Positions 19,219 through 28,059 are shown, numbered from the stretch's first letter. The stretch is DNA of 64,000 nucleotides from Candidatus Roseilinea sp. (GCA_025055235.1 JANWYN010000005.1:1-64000), one strand, 5' to 3'. Program-made: numbers and translations. The notes: a model not told the origin generated them from the letters alone.

Positions 19219-20352
19219 ATGGAGCTTTCTGCCGGCGCTCCGCCTCCGGACGAAGCGCCCGACTACCGCACCTTCGACCTCCACGGCAGCCACGCTCATC
19301 TGGGCTATGTGCTGGGCAAGGCCGACCCACCCTTCCGCATGCAGTTCTGGTGGTGGCCGCCACCACCGGCACGCTTCGCAGAGGCTTGCCGCGATGTGGT
19401 GCACGAGATCCACCCTCACCTGGTGGACGAATTGCACGCCTACGCCGACGCCCAGCGCCTGCCGGCCCGCGAGCTGTGGCGCAAGTGCTGCCGGGTGAAC
19501 CTGAAGGCCCGGCTGTCGCCGGCGCATACCGCTGGCCGCGAGCTCGCCGAGGGGTGTTCAACCTTCGTCCGGTTCATCTCCGCCCGAACCGCGTCCGGCG
19601 ACAAAATACGCCGCGTGATCGTCGGCCGCAACTACGACTACCTGCCTCAGCAGGCCCGCCGGCAGCGCATTCGCTTCGTGCCGGATTGCTGCGCCAACGC
19701 CAGCATCGGCGCGCGCGGCAGCGTGCCCTGCGGCCGCTACGACGGGCTCAACAGCCACGGCCTGTTCGCCTCGCTGCACGTGGTGATGACCGAGACGCCG
19801 CGCGAGGACGAAGTGAGGCCGGGCGTGCCGTTTCACCTGGTGCTGCGCATCGCGCTGGAGCTATGCCGCACGGCGCGCGAAGCGCGTGACCTGTTGACGC
19901 GCATCCCGCACCTCAGCTCGCTGAACTACCTGGTGGCCGATGCGCGCGACGCTTGCGTGATCGAAGCCGATCCGCGCCGCGTGCGGGTGATCGAGCGTGA
20001 CCCGGCGACAGGCTCAGAGGACATCCTCGCGGCGACCAACCACTTCCGCCATCCCGACATGCGCCCGCTACAAGGCCACCGCACGTTCGCGAATTCGGAA
20101 TGCCGGCTGGCCTTTTTGCAAGGACAACAGGCGCGCCGCGCCGGGTCACGCTTCGCCGGCTTGTCGGTGGACGCGCTGCTCGATCACGCCGAAGCGATCA
20201 TGGCCGACCGGAGCGCGCCGGTGTGTGGCCTACACGGCTCGCTCACCACGCTGTGGTCGTGCGTGGCCGAGTTGACGACGAAGCGCATTCGCTACGCGGC
20301 CGGCCCGCCGTGCTTCACGCCATACGAGGAGATGCCGGCATTTACCGCTTGA
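19219..20352 (+). CDS. C45-type Ntn hydrolase (acyl-CoA:6-APA acyltransferase-like)
   Basis: 377 residues from ATG 19219 (a GTG lies one codon earlier). Ntn-hydrolase core: the self-processing site is the Gly-Cys of ELAEGCSTFVRF, with Cys becoming the N-terminal nucleophile after cleavage. GRNYDYLPQ, GRYDGLNSHGLFASLHVV and AATNHFRH are further hallmarks of the penicillin acyltransferase-like C45 family. Members hydrolyse or transfer acyl groups on amides; the substrate here is unknown. A GATAAT box ends 15 bases before the ATG. It converges with the small secreted gene at 20374. Confidence 0.85.
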   Translation: MELSAGAPPPDEAPDYRTFDLHGSHAHLGYVLGKADPPFRMQFWWWPPPPARFAEACRDVVHEIHPHLVDELHAYADAQRLPARELWRKCCRVNLKARLSPAHTAGRELAEGCSTFVRFISARTASGDKIRRVIVGRNYDYLPQQARRQRIRFVPDCCANASIGARGSVPCGRYDGLNSHGLFASLHVVMTETPREDEVRPGVPFHLVLRIALELCRTAREARDLLTRIPHLSSLNYLVADARDACVIEADPRRVRVIERDPATGSEDILAATNHFRHPDMRPLQGHRTFANSECRLAFLQGQQARRAGSRFAGLSVDALLDHAEAIMADRSAPVCGLHGSLTTLWSCVAELTTKRIRYAAGPPCFTPYEEMPAFTA

Positions 20353-20373
20353 GGTGCAGCGGTGAGTCAAGAA

Positions 20374-20688
20374 CTACCTGCAATCGCCGGCAGGCTCGCT
20401 GTCGATCTCTTTGACTACGCCGGCGCGAATCTTGACCTTGACACAGGCGCCGACCACCAGCGGGCCTTCATCGGTGTCAAGTTGCGTGCGGGCTGTGGCC
20501 ATGAACGACTGGCCGCCGACAACCCAAATGCCGACCTTGCCCGGTGGTCGTCGCGTGAGGATGCCACGCACGACAACATCACCGGCCTTGGCCTCCGCCA
20601 TGCCGGGACTGAGCCAAAGGGCTGTGCTGGCCAGAGCGGCCAACGCGACGCGAATGAGGGAACGTGGTTTAGCGATTCTGAAGTTCAT
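20374..20688 (-). CDS. Small secreted DUF5666-like protein
   Basis: 104 residues from ATG 20688, which has GGAGG 6 bases upstream. The N-terminal signal peptide is SLIRVALAALASTALWLS with a likely cut after MAEA. The mature ~75-residue part (KAGDVVVRGILTRRPPGKVGIWVVGGQSFMATART, ending EGPLVVGACVKVKI..) reads like a single OB-type beta barrel as in DUF5666 proteins. A rival open frame on the plus strand (20362-20805) lacks a start signal and domain sense. Function is unknown, and the protein probably sits outside the cytoplasmic membrane. A mobile element begins 113 bases upstream. Confidence 0.7.
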   Translation of the reverse strand: MNFRIAKPRSLIRVALAALASTALWLSPGMAEAKAGDVVVRGILTRRPPGKVGIWVVGGQSFMATARTQLDTDEGPLVVGACVKVKIRAGVVKEIDSEPAGDCR

Positions 20689-20800
20689 GCTTGTCCTCCT
20701 GCGGCAGACATGTGTGCCTGCGACAGTAGAGATGTGTCGCGTCGCCGTCGAAAAGATACAGAACCGACACAGGCATCTCAAGGGTGTGTTTGCGATGCCG

Positions 20801-21133
20801 TGTAGCGCAAAAATGTGGGTGACCTTTCAGCTGGCGATATTAGCGCATAGCTCGTCACCGCTGCTCGTCATTCCCGCGCAATCCCCATCTTCATGGGGAT
20901 GACTGGGAATCCAGTATCGCAACAGGCCTGGACTCCCGTCCTTTGATCCCGTGGCCTTTGGCTCGGCCACAGGCCAAAGGATCATCGGACTTTCGCGGGA
21001 GTGACGTGCTTCAACATTACTCATAGCGCCGTGCTGCCAGCCTTCCGGTCGCGTGCTTGAAGGCCGCGTCTGCTTGAGCACCAGCCTGATATCACGGATG
21101 TTGCCGGTGTGACACCCACAAATCTGCGTTACA
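20801..21133. mobile_element. 333-bp element with long inverted ends and flanking direct repeats
   Basis: The left end TGTAGCGCAAAAATGTGGG and the right end, read inverted as TGTAACGCAGATTTGTGGG, continue into similar GTGAC and GATAT tracts. Direct repeats TTTGCGATGCCG flank it at 20789-20800 and 21137-21148. No transposase frame is inside. The interior holds an ATTCCCGCG..GGGAATCCAG palindrome of the kind dispersed in many bacteria, and a hairpin from CCTTTGGC and GCCAAAGG. It accounts for most of the 552-base gene-free stretch before 21241; 21150-21240 shows nothing clear. Confidence 0.65.
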
Positions 21134-21240
21134 CCCTTTGCGATGCCGTATCCGGTTAAGTTGCTTCAAATGCGAGGACTTGGAGCCAAGGGATGGGACC
21201 GGGCGATAACTGAGCGGTCTCTCGCACGATTCCCCCGGCA

Positions 21241-22062
21241 TCAGCGTGAATGAGCCGCCCACCGCTCGCGCATGCTGAACACTGCCTCCAGCACGCCGCC
21301 GGCAACTGCCAGCGCCTTGTCGCTGATTGAGAAGCAGTAGCGCGGGTCGCCGCGCGGGTCAATGTCGGCCACCTTCATCCCCGTGGTCACCTGCACGCCG
21401 TCGTGCAGCAGCCCGCGCAACACGCCGCTGAGCGTTGCGTGAACCGGCGCGTCTTCGATCTGGGCAATCACCTCGCCCTCCTTCACGATGTCGCCGATGG
21501 CGCGCCGGCCGTAGAACATCCCGGCGTGTGGCGCGCGCACCACCCGCCGCGCATCCTCGCCCCCCACCTTGCCGGGCACCCCTGTGTTCGGCGAAGCGCT
21601 TCCGGACCAGATCACCCGGCCCAGGTCGTGCCCGCGCTGAGTCTCGATCACCGCATGGCAGTCCTCGCCGGCGGTGAAGCCCGGCCCCAGCGCAACGACG
21701 CACGGCGCATCATGGATCGTCGTGCCGGTGTTGCGCTTGGCCATGATCGCATCCACGACGACCTCCGGCTGCAGCGACTCGACCACGCGCCCGACCGGAT
21801 CGGCGACCACGGCCAAGGTGTTGCGCTGCCACAGGTAAATCGCCTCGTCGGCGTAGAACACGCGCTCGCACTGCACGCCCTCGACCGTGATGCGGCCGTC
21901 GTAGAGCGCCGAGGCGAACGCGACAGTGCGCCGGATGACGAGCGGTTTCTCCAAGTCGGTGCACAACACGCGAAAGCCGCACTTCCACAAGCGATACGCG
22001 ACGCCGGTGCCCAGGTCACCTGCACCCTTGACGACGGCGATGGGGATGTCGCGACGAGCCAT
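21241..22062 (-). CDS. yqeB: Selenium-dependent molybdenum cofactor/hydroxylase maturation protein YqeB-like
   Basis: 273 residues. The N-terminal nucleotide-binding Rossmann-like region is VVKGAGDLGTGVAYRLWKCGFRVL, followed by DAIMAKRNTGT and VALGPGFTAGEDCHAVIET. The C-terminal lobe (IVKEGEVIAQIEDAPVHATLSGVLRG) resembles a barrel-sandwich/lipoyl fold. This matches the EF2563/YqeB group linked to selenium-dependent molybdenum hydroxylases. No molybdenum enzyme, selD or xdhC lies beside it. It is divergent from a response regulator; its ATG starts 6 bases behind TACAAT. Confidence 0.82.
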   Translation of the reverse strand: MARRDIPIAVVKGAGDLGTGVAYRLWKCGFRVLCTDLEKPLVIRRTVAFASALYDGRITVEGVQCERVFYADEAIYLWQRNTLAVVADPVGRVVESLQPEVVVDAIMAKRNTGTTIHDAPCVVALGPGFTAGEDCHAVIETQRGHDLGRVIWSGSASPNTGVPGKVGGEDARRVVRAPHAGMFYGRRAIGDIVKEGEVIAQIEDAPVHATLSGVLRGLLHDGVQVTTGMKVADIDPRGDPRYCFSISDKALAVAGGVLEAVFSMRERWAAHSR

Positions 22063-22068
22063 GATGCG

Positions 22069-22152
22069 ATTGTAACGACGACAAACGATCCCACGCCCGA
22101 CCTCTCTAAATCACAAGTCGAGAGTGGGGATCAGGCGCAATCTACTTATAAT
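22069..22152. promoter_or_regulatory. Divergent pair of -10 boxes for leaderless yqeB and response-regulator transcripts
   Basis: Minus strand: TACAAT at 22074-22069 ends 6 bases before the yqeB ATG. Plus strand: TATAAT at 22147-22152 ends 8 bases before the ATG at 22161. No convincing -35 or Shine-Dalgarno sequence accompanies either. Confidence 0.55.
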
Positions 22153-22160
22153 GCTGCATT

Positions 22161-22913
22161 ATGGCCAACGAAGACTCGAAGCTGGTGCTCGTGGTAGACG
22201 ACGAGCCGCGCATGATCAACTTCATCCGCATGAACCTGGAGCTGGAGAACTTCCGGGTGGTGCCGGCCGAAAACGGCCTGGAGGCGGTGCGCAAGGTGCG
22301 CGAGCTGCTGCCTGATTGCGTGTTGCTCGACGTGATGATGCCCGACATGGACGGCTTCGAGACGTTGCGCATGATCCGCGAGGAGAGCAACGTGCCGGTC
22401 ATCATGCTCACCGCCAAGGGCGAGGAGGACGACAAGGTAAAGGGCCTCTCACTCGGCGCCGACGACTACGTCACCAAGCCATTCAGCCCGCGCGAGCTGG
22501 TCACGCGCATCAAGGCCGTCATTCGCCGCGCCGAGCTGCCGGCCATGGTGGAGAAAGCGCCCATCAAGGTGGACGACCGGCTTTCGATTGACTTCAACCG
22601 GCGCGAGGTGATCGTGGACGGCAAGCCGGTCAAGCTGCGCCCCACCGAATGGCGGCTGCTCTATCACCTGGTGCAGAACGCCGGCTGGGTGGTGCCGCAT
22701 GAGACGCTACTCAGCAAGGTGTGGGGCTGGGAATATCGCGACGAGACGCAGTACCTGCGCCTCTACATCACCTACCTGCGCCAGAAGATCGAGAAGGACT
22801 TAGCTCACCCGCAATACATCCTCACCGAACGCGGCACCGGCTACCGTTTCGTGGACTTCCGCAAGAAGGAGCGCGAACAGCGCGAGCGAGAGAAGCAAGG
22901 CGAGGGGCAATAG
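22161..22913 (+). CDS. OmpR/PhoB-type response regulator
   Basis: 250 residues. The receiver domain covers residues ~8-125, with acidic pocket VVDDEPR, phospho-acceptor Asp57 in [11 protein letters not shown], Thr in MLTAKG, and Lys in VTKPFSP. The winged-helix DNA-binding domain runs from ~135 to 235 ([20 protein letters not shown], then [11 protein letters not shown] and RGTGYRF). The tail is highly charged ([16 protein letters not shown]). No histidine kinase is next to it, so its cognate sensor is encoded elsewhere. The transcript is likely leaderless. Confidence 0.93.
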   Translation: MANEDSKLVLVVDDEPRMINFIRMNLELENFRVVPAENGLEAVRKVRELLPDCVLLDVMMPDMDGFETLRMIREESNVPVIMLTAKGEEDDKVKGLSLGADDYVTKPFSPRELVTRIKAVIRRAELPAMVEKAPIKVDDRLSIDFNRREVIVDGKPVKLRPTEWRLLYHLVQNAGWVVPHETLLSKVWGWEYRDETQYLRLYITYLRQKIEKDLAHPQYILTERGTGYRFVDFRKKEREQREREKQGEGQ

Positions 22914-22919
22914 AGCCGA

Positions 22920-23311
22920 TTAGGCCAACAGTCGCTTGAAGCCCGCCTGGGTAAAGTGATGGTCAGTGGTCAGCGCTTCGCTAACCCCGAGCTGTTCCAT
23001 TATCACGAAGCTCACAGCGTCGCAGAGCGAGTAGCCTTTATCTAATCTCGCTTGCAGTAGCCGCATCGCTGCCCGATGAAGTCGCTGATCCACCCAACGA
23101 CTTCCACCAAGGGACTATCCGTCATCCTCACGACAAATTCGAGAGCGCGCTTCCTTGGAAGTTGGCGTGCATAGGCCAGCGCTACAAACTCAGCTAGCAC
23201 GTAGTTGTGAGTAATTCTTCGTTCCGCAGCGTCGAATAACAGCAAAGCACTTTTGTGCTGTGGCTCATCCCTGTTGTGCAGACTTAGCAGTCCCGATGTG
23301 TCAAGTAGCAT
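22920..23311 (-). pseudogene. PIN-domain toxin, frameshifted
   Basis: The start MLLDTSGLLSLHNRDEPQH gives the first PIN-domain Asp, and YVLAEFVALAYARQ the conserved Glu. The frame then reads GWISDFIGQRCGYCKRD and stops at 23042. In the neighbouring frame the expected continuation appears: WVDQRLHRAAMRLLQARL, then DKGYSLCDAVSFVIMEQLG and the last acidic site TTDHHFTQAGF, ending at 22920. A single missing base near 23085-23093 (GTTGGGTGG for GTTTGGGTGG) explains both. Restored length is about 131 residues, normal for a VapC-like RNase toxin. The antitoxin gene lies 5 bases upstream. Confidence 0.8.
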
Positions 23312-23316
23312 GGGGC

Positions 23317-23631
23317 TTATTCTGAATGGTCGCTGCCGTATTCGCGTGCTAGATCCGCATCAATGCGCTCGTTATCAACACCGGTAGCGTAACCCAGGCT
23401 TACCGTACCAAACATTCGTTCGAAGCGTTCTTCGGCAGCTTGAAAGTTCGCATCAGCAAACCGATCTGAGACTTCACTTTCTGAAGTCATATCTTCGCGC
23501 ATGCCCTGTCTGAGCGCTGAAATGCGCGCGAAGCGTTCAAGCCCCAGCTCCAGGATAAGCGGGAGATCATCTTTGTGTGCCCGGATCTCCGCTGCAAGGC
23601 GCTCTGGCAACTCAAGCGTAATCGTCTCCAT
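23317..23631 (-). CDS. Antitoxin-like partner of the PIN toxin
   Basis: 104 residues from ATG 23631 (GGAGG about 7 bases upstream). It begins METITLELPERLAAEIRAHKDDLPLILELGLERF, an amphipathic strand-helix start like those of ribbon-helix-helix or related antitoxins in PIN modules. The rest is acidic. It precedes the PIN gene by 5 bases on the same strand, the standard antitoxin-toxin order. The DNA-binding fold is inferred, not proven. The antitoxin is intact while the toxin is frameshifted. Confidence 0.7.
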   Translation of the reverse strand: METITLELPERLAAEIRAHKDDLPLILELGLERFARISALRQGMREDMTSESEVSDRFADANFQAAEERFERMFGTVSLGYATGVDNERIDADLAREYGSDHSE

Positions 23632-23767
23632 GCGTTGCCTCCATTCCACTTTCAGACGTTCGCATAGCGCGAATATGAGCCAAGCGGCGGCAAATGCCGT
23701 TCTTCGTCAATCACATTAGCCGTCTCAATCGCGCGCGTCATGGGATCTACCTCTAAAACGGATGCTA

Positions 23768-24397
23768 TCACAACGCTGCCTGCATCGTAGCGGCGACGAA
23801 TGCCATTTCGTCCGCGTTCACCGCATGGCCTAAGCCGGGGTAGATGCGCTCGGTCACATCGGCGCCGAGCCGGTGGAAGGCCATCGTCGTCCGATGCACC
23901 CGCTCGAGCGGGATGTGCGGGTCGGCCTCGCTGCAGCCTAGGAAGACCGGCGCGCCGGCCATGTCGCCGGCGTAGTCGCGCGGCCGGTCGCCGTTCTCGA
24001 TCAACGCGCCGCTGAGGCCGAATACGCCGCCGTAACGGCATGGGTTGCGCGCAGCGAACTCCAGCGCCAGGCATGCGCCCTGCGAAAAGCCCAGCAGCAT
24101 GATGCGCTCGTGCGGGATGCCGCGCGCAACGATCTTTGCCGTCAAGTCGCCGATCACCTCTAGCGCCGAGGTCAGGTGTGGCTCGTTCGTCTCTACCGGC
24201 GCGATGAAGCGATTGGGATACCAGCTCCCATTCGCCGCCTGTGGGGCGAAGAACGCCACGCCGAATCGCGGCAGCGCATCCGCCAACGACAGGATGTCCT
24301 CAGCGCTCGCCCCTCGGCCGTGCAGCAGGATCATGGCCAGGCGCGCCTGGTCGAGCGGTGCGCCGCGCATCAAGACGGGCTGATGCTGGTGGGTCAT
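23768..24397 (-). CDS. Phospholipase/carboxylesterase-type alpha/beta hydrolase
   Basis: 209 residues. The alpha/beta hydrolase of the carboxylesterase YpfH family shows oxyanion strand MILLHGRGASAED, nucleophile elbow GFSQGACLALE, then catalytic Asp in GCSEADPHIPLERV and His in PGLGHAVNADE. It probably hydrolyses small carboxylic esters. Upstream (24400-24470) lie 7-base word arrays; downstream are the toxin-antitoxin genes. The cupin and VOC dioxygenase genes upstream on the same strand may form one transcription unit with it. Confidence 0.88.
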   Translation of the reverse strand: MTHQHQPVLMRGAPLDQARLAMILLHGRGASAEDILSLADALPRFGVAFFAPQAANGSWYPNRFIAPVETNEPHLTSALEVIGDLTAKIVARGIPHERIMLLGFSQGACLALEFAARNPCRYGGVFGLSGALIENGDRPRDYAGDMAGAPVFLGCSEADPHIPLERVHRTTMAFHRLGADVTERIYPGLGHAVNADEMAFVAATMQAAL

Positions 24398-24399
24398 GG

Positions 24400-24470
24400 T
24401 GGTAATTAGTAATTGGTAATTAGGGGTGGAGATTTGAGATTAGAGATTAGAGATTGGAGATTGGTTGGAT
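24400..24470. repeat. Heptamer arrays (GGTAATT and GGAGATT words)
   Basis: Three units of GGTAATT type at 24400-24422 followed by about six units of GAGATTA/GGAGATT to 24466. They occupy the entire gap between the esterase and cupin genes. Confidence 0.85.
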
Positions 24471-24826
24471 TAGTCGAGTGCGATGAACAGAGAGCGGCGG
24501 GGTTTGCCGCTCAGCTCGCGCGTGCGGTGGCCGCGGCCGGTCGTGTCTTCCACCAGCAACACGTCGCCGCCGCGGAACTCGCGCTTCGTCCCATCGCCCA
24601 CCTCGACCTCAATGTGGCCGTCGAGCATCACGATGTATTGGCGGCGCGGGGCAACGTGCCAGTCGTATTCGTAGTCTGCCGCCGTCTCGCGAAAGGCTAG
24701 CCGAGTCACCGGCTGCCAGGCCGATAGCTTGCCGATCGGCCCGCTGCTGATGTATTCAATCTCCATGTCTTCGAAGTGCGATTCGCCGTCGGGGCCGGTG
24801 TAGATGCGCGTGATCTTCATCGTCAT
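24470..24826 (-). CDS. Cupin-domain protein
   Basis: 118 residues. A single beta-barrel cupin: DWHVAPRRQYIVMLDGHIEVEVGDG is motif 1 (His, Gln and Glu positions) and FRGGDVLLVEDTTGRGHRTRELS is motif 2. A metal site is plausible with His in DWH and in GRGHRT. No catalytic assignment is possible. It starts 18 bases beyond the stop of the ring-cleaving dioxygenase on the same strand, and a GATAAT box overlaps that junction, so it may have its own promoter too. Confidence 0.8.
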   Translation of the reverse strand: MTMKITRIYTGPDGESHFEDMEIEYISSGPIGKLSAWQPVTRLAFRETAADYEYDWHVAPRRQYIVMLDGHIEVEVGDGTKREFRGGDVLLVEDTTGRGHRTRELSGKPRRSLFIALD

Positions 24827-24844
24827 GGTCAGTGCATGGCGGAA

Positions 24845-25912
24845 TTATCCTTGAACGGCGATAGGTCTGAGGCCGGATTCGATCTCGCTGCGATAGCGCT
24901 CCAGCCAGGGCGGCAACCGAAGCGACGCGCCGAGGTTCGCTTCATCCTCGTCCACCAGGAAGCCGGGGCCGGCCGTGGCCAGCTCGACGATGTGTCCATC
25001 CGGGTCGTTCGTGTAGATGCTCTTGAAGTAGATGCGATCCATCACCGGCGAGACGCGGTAGCCGGCCTGCATCAACGCTTCGCGCCAGGCCAATTGCGTC
25101 GCCTCATCGGGCACGGACAGCGCGAAGTGATGCGTCTGGCCGCGGCCGATCTGCGCGCGCGGCTCCGTGCGCGGGTCGCGCTCGAAGTAGGTGATGAGCG
25201 TGCCGGGGCGGCCGTCACCCACGCCCCAGTACCAGTGTTTCGAGCGCGGGTCGTCGAAGTTCGACGTCTGCTTGACCAGCCGCATGCCCAGCAGGCCGGC
25301 GAAGAAGTCGTGCGTGCGATGGATGTCCGAGCTGATGGCAGTGATGTGGTGCATGCCGTGCGAGAGGGCCATATCGGGCGTGATCTCGGGCACCGGCTCC
25401 GGCCAAGTGGTTGCGGCGATGGCTGCCTCGTCGCGGTTGGCGGCGGTCATCTCCGCCGGCGGGTCTATGTGGCGTGCACCGAGCGCATCAGGCGCTTCGT
25501 CCACCGTCCATCCCGGCCCCAGCGTGGCGATCTCGACAATCGTGCCGTCAGGGTCGCGGAAGTAGATGGACTTGAAGTAGCGTCGGTCGTGCGGGCCGTC
25601 CACTTTCACGCCGAGGTCGGTGAGGCGGCGCTTCCACTTGAGCAACCCTTCGTCGTCGGCCACGCCAAGCGCGAAGTGATGTGTGCCGCCGATGCCCGGC
25701 CGGCCGCGAGGCACACGCCACTCGAAGAAGGTGACGGCGCTGCCCGGGCTGCCGACGCGATCGCCGAAGTAGAGGTGGTATGCGCTGGGGTCGTCGAAGT
25801 TGACCGTCTTCTTCACGAAGCGCAGCCCAAGCGTTCGCGTGTAGAAGTCCACGCAGCGTTGCGCGTCGCCGGTGACCAGCGTGATGTGGTGTAGTCCCTG
25901 GATAGTCATCAT
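24845..25912 (-). CDS. Two-module VOC ring-cleaving dioxygenase (MhqO-like)
   Basis: 355 residues with two homologous VOC halves. Half 1 (GLHHITLVTGDAQRCVDFYTRTLGLRFVKKTVNFDDP) and half 2 (GMHHITAISSDIHRTHDFFAGLLGMRLVKQTSNFDDP) each carry the His of HHIT; THHFAL supplies a second His, and DPDGTIVEIAT and DPDGHIVELAT supply the Glu. This is the pattern of hydroquinone/catechol ring-cleaving dioxygenases of the MhqO/LinE type. It is followed by a cupin and then an esterase, suggesting a small aromatic or quinone detoxification unit. A family 2 mobile element lies upstream. Confidence 0.87.
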   Translation of the reverse strand: MMTIQGLHHITLVTGDAQRCVDFYTRTLGLRFVKKTVNFDDPSAYHLYFGDRVGSPGSAVTFFEWRVPRGRPGIGGTHHFALGVADDEGLLKWKRRLTDLGVKVDGPHDRRYFKSIYFRDPDGTIVEIATLGPGWTVDEAPDALGARHIDPPAEMTAANRDEAAIAATTWPEPVPEITPDMALSHGMHHITAISSDIHRTHDFFAGLLGMRLVKQTSNFDDPRSKHWYWGVGDGRPGTLITYFERDPRTEPRAQIGRGQTHHFALSVPDEATQLAWREALMQAGYRVSPVMDRIYFKSIYTNDPDGHIVELATAGPGFLVDEDEANLGASLRLPPWLERYRSEIESGLRPIAVQG

Positions 25913-26003
25913 TTGCTCCTTGGCGGTCGGCGCGCGTGGACGCGCCCGACGCTCATGATCTCAGCCCAATCTTCCCACACTCGCGCCGCATTTCATCTCA
26001 TCG

Positions 26004-26153
26004 GGGTGCAATTTCTAACGGGTGCATTGCGTGGATTCGCGCAGCGAATGAATCCGCGCGAGACGCATGGTAAAGCCGGCGCACGGCCGGCTTTACCGCA
26101 AATTGCCCGCGACTTCAGTGCCGGGCAATTTGCCCCCAGCGGGAAATACACTC
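26004..26153. mobile_element. MITE-like element family 2, copy 1 (150 bp)
   Basis: Ends GGGTGCAATTTC and GGGAAATACACTC (the last bases diverged from CACCC). The interior GCGGATGAATCCGCGC-like palindrome, an AAAGCCGG..CCGGCTTT hairpin and AAATTGCCCGCGACTTCAGT-like sequence match, in inverse orientation, the element at 51003. ATTTCATC occurs on both sides (25990 and 26154). It makes up the gap between the dioxygenase and the ABC ATPase genes. Confidence 0.7.
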
Positions 26154-26193
26154 ATTTCATCATTCCCTAAACTTGCGCGGTAACATTCGGCCC

Positions 26194-26976
26194 GTGCTAG
26201 CGCTGCTGAGGGGACGCAACCGTGCAAGGGTGAACGCCGTCAACGGCCATGCGCCGGACGAGCCGGCCTGCGCAGATCCATACAAGCATGGCAACTGCCA
26301 TCTGATCGAGCTGAAGCGCGTGGTGAAAGTGTATGACACACCGGCGGGCAAGTTCCACGCCCTGCGCGGCGTCAACTTGCGCGTGGACACGCATGAGTTC
26401 GTCGCCGTGATCGGCAAGAGCGGCAGCGGCAAATCTACGCTGATTAACATGATCACCGGGATTGACCGGCCGACGTCCGGTGAAGTGTTCGTGGGCGATA
26501 CAGCCGTGCATAAGCTAAGCGAAGGGAAGATGGCGGTATGGCGCGGCAAGCATGTTGGCGTGATCTTTCAATTCTTTCAATTGCTACCGACGCTCACGCT
26601 CGTTGAAAATGTCATGCTGCCGATGGATTTCTGCAATACGTATGCGCCACGCGAGCGTTACGAGCGTGCCATGCAACTTCTGGAACATGTGCACATGGCC
26701 GATCACGCGCATAAGTTGCCCTCGGCGGTTTCGGGCGGGCAACAACAGCGCGTCGCCATCGCTCGCGCGCTGGCCAACGACCCGCCCATCATCGTGGCCG
26801 ATGAGCCCACCGGCAACCTCGACTCGAAGACGGCCAACCAAGTCTTCGACCTCTTCTCTCAGCTCGTGGAAGAAGGCAAAACCATCCTGATGGTCACCCA
26901 CGACCAAGACCTCGCCCGGCGCGTCACGCGCGCAGTGTTGGTGGCCGACGGCGAGATCAAGGATGAGATTCACTGA
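26194..26976 (+). CDS. ABC transporter ATPase, LolD/MacB/FtsE type
   Basis: About 260 residues; the start is uncertain. I choose GTG 26194, 7 bases behind TAACAT; TTG 26173 and GTG 26230 are in frame. The ATPase begins [24 protein letters not shown]. Walker A is [10 protein letters not shown], the Q-loop is FQFFQLL, the signature is [15 protein letters not shown], Walker B is [14 protein letters not shown], and the switch His is in VTHDQD. The sequence style fits export or lipoprotein-release systems. No permease is adjacent, so its partner must be encoded elsewhere. Confidence 0.88.
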   Translation: MLALLRGRNRARVNAVNGHAPDEPACADPYKHGNCHLIELKRVVKVYDTPAGKFHALRGVNLRVDTHEFVAVIGKSGSGKSTLINMITGIDRPTSGEVFVGDTAVHKLSEGKMAVWRGKHVGVIFQFFQLLPTLTLVENVMLPMDFCNTYAPRERYERAMQLLEHVHMADHAHKLPSAVSGGQQQRVAIARALANDPPIIVADEPTGNLDSKTANQVFDLFSQLVEEGKTILMVTHDQDLARRVTRAVLVADGEIKDEIH

Positions 26977-27060
26977 CACATACAGCAATCTTCTTGCCGG
27001 TGGTCCCTTACGCACTCAACGTTAGCAATCACGAACACAAACGCAACAGTTTTACTCAAT

Positions 27061-27090
27061 TTGTCGCTCTTTCGGCTTTGCGAGTATAAT
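27061..27090 (+). promoter_or_regulatory. Probable sigma-70-type promoter
   Basis: TTGTCG (27061-27066) and TATAAT (27085-27090) are separated by 18 bases, upstream of the regulator gene at 27238. The remaining ~150-base leader has no recognised structure apart from the Shine-Dalgarno AAGGAG 10 bases before the ATG. Confidence 0.5.
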
Positions 27091-27237
27091 CTTGCTCGAA
27101 TTGCAGCCGGATTGAGCCGCTGCACGAAAGGGGTGATCGCGTTGCCTTCACAGTAGTTCTGCACATCGCGGTTCGAACGAGCATCGTGCCAAGCGTAGCG
27201 GCGCTGCGAAGGCAGCGACCAAAAGGAGTGGCCGAAA

Positions 27238-28059
27238 ATGACACACTACGAGGGAGCTGGAGAAACGTTGATGATCGTTGGCGCAAGCGACACCAGCAAC
27301 CTAATCGCCAAACATATCGCAGAGCGGGGCTATCGCATCGAGCTGGCCTCGGGCGCGCGCGATGCCGTGGCGCGGGTGAGCAACGGCGAGGCCGGCGTCA
27401 TTCTGCTCGACCTCACCGCAGGCCAGGCCTCCCTTGATCTGGCCGATACCTTGATGGGGCTGCCGTCGTGCCCGCCGATCGTCGTGCTTGACAAAGACCC
27501 GACGGTGGAGCGCGTCGTCGCCGCGCTGCGCATCGGCGTTGTGGATTACCTGTCCCTGTCCGATGGCGAGAGCGAGATCGTTGACCGGCTGACCACTCAC
27601 TTGGCCAAGGCGCAGGTCGCTGCACGCGCGGCGCTGGCGCGGCAAGAGGCCGCGTCACGCACGCGGGAGCCGAGCAACGGCACAACCTCGGGCCTCACCG
27701 GCCTGGAACTCAACGCCGCGCGGCGCATGCTGATCATCGAGGATGTGCCGATCCTGCTCTCCTCGATCGAGCTGAGTTTGATCGAGCTGCTCATCCGGCG
27801 CGCTCCGAGCCTGGTGACGTATGAGGAGATGGCGCGCGTGGCTTTCCCCACGACAACCAACGTAGAACATGCCCTCCGGCTGCTGCGCCCGCACATCGCA
27901 CGCCTGCGCCGCAAGTTCGAATCGGTCCACAACACGCGCTGGCGCATCGCCAACTTCCGCGGCCAGGGCTATGTGCTGCAGCGCATCGGCGCGCCGGTAA
28001 ACATCCACGTGGTCAAGCCACCTCAGCCGGCGCGCGAAGGGCAAGCCATGGGCAACTAG
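27238..28059 (+). CDS. Atypical response regulator with C-terminal winged helix
   Basis: 273 residues. The N-terminal receiver-like domain (MIVGASDTSNLIAKHIAERGYRIE, ILLDLTAGQ, PPIVVLDKD, RIGVVDYL) keeps one central Asp in LLDLTAG but lacks the paired acidic residues after the first strand and the terminal Lys. It is therefore probably a pseudo-receiver. The C-terminal domain ending RRKFESVHNTRWRIANFRGQGYVLQRIG is an OmpR-like winged helix. AAGGAG lies upstream of the ATG. The target genes are unknown. Confidence 0.75.
   Translation: MTHYEGAGETLMIVGASDTSNLIAKHIAERGYRIELASGARDAVARVSNGEAGVILLDLTAGQASLDLADTLMGLPSCPPIVVLDKDPTVERVVAALRIGVVDYLSLSDGESEIVDRLTTHLAKAQVAARAALARQEAASRTREPSNGTTSGLTGLELNAARRMLIIEDVPILLSSIELSLIELLIRRAPSLVTYEEMARVAFPTTTNVEHALRLLRPHIARLRRKFESVHNTRWRIANFRGQGYVLQRIGAPVNIHVVKPPQPAREGQAMGN

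Noticed and set aside
20362-20805. Plus-strand open frame of 147 codons
   Set aside because: The minus-strand gene at 20374-20688 has a Shine-Dalgarno, signal peptide and coherent beta domain; the plus frame has none.
20860-21010. ATTCCCGCG..GGGAATCCAG palindrome as evidence for a Neisseria-like dRS3/Correia element
   Set aside because: Only the generic core is shared. Similar palindromes occur in many phyla, so no specific relation is claimed.
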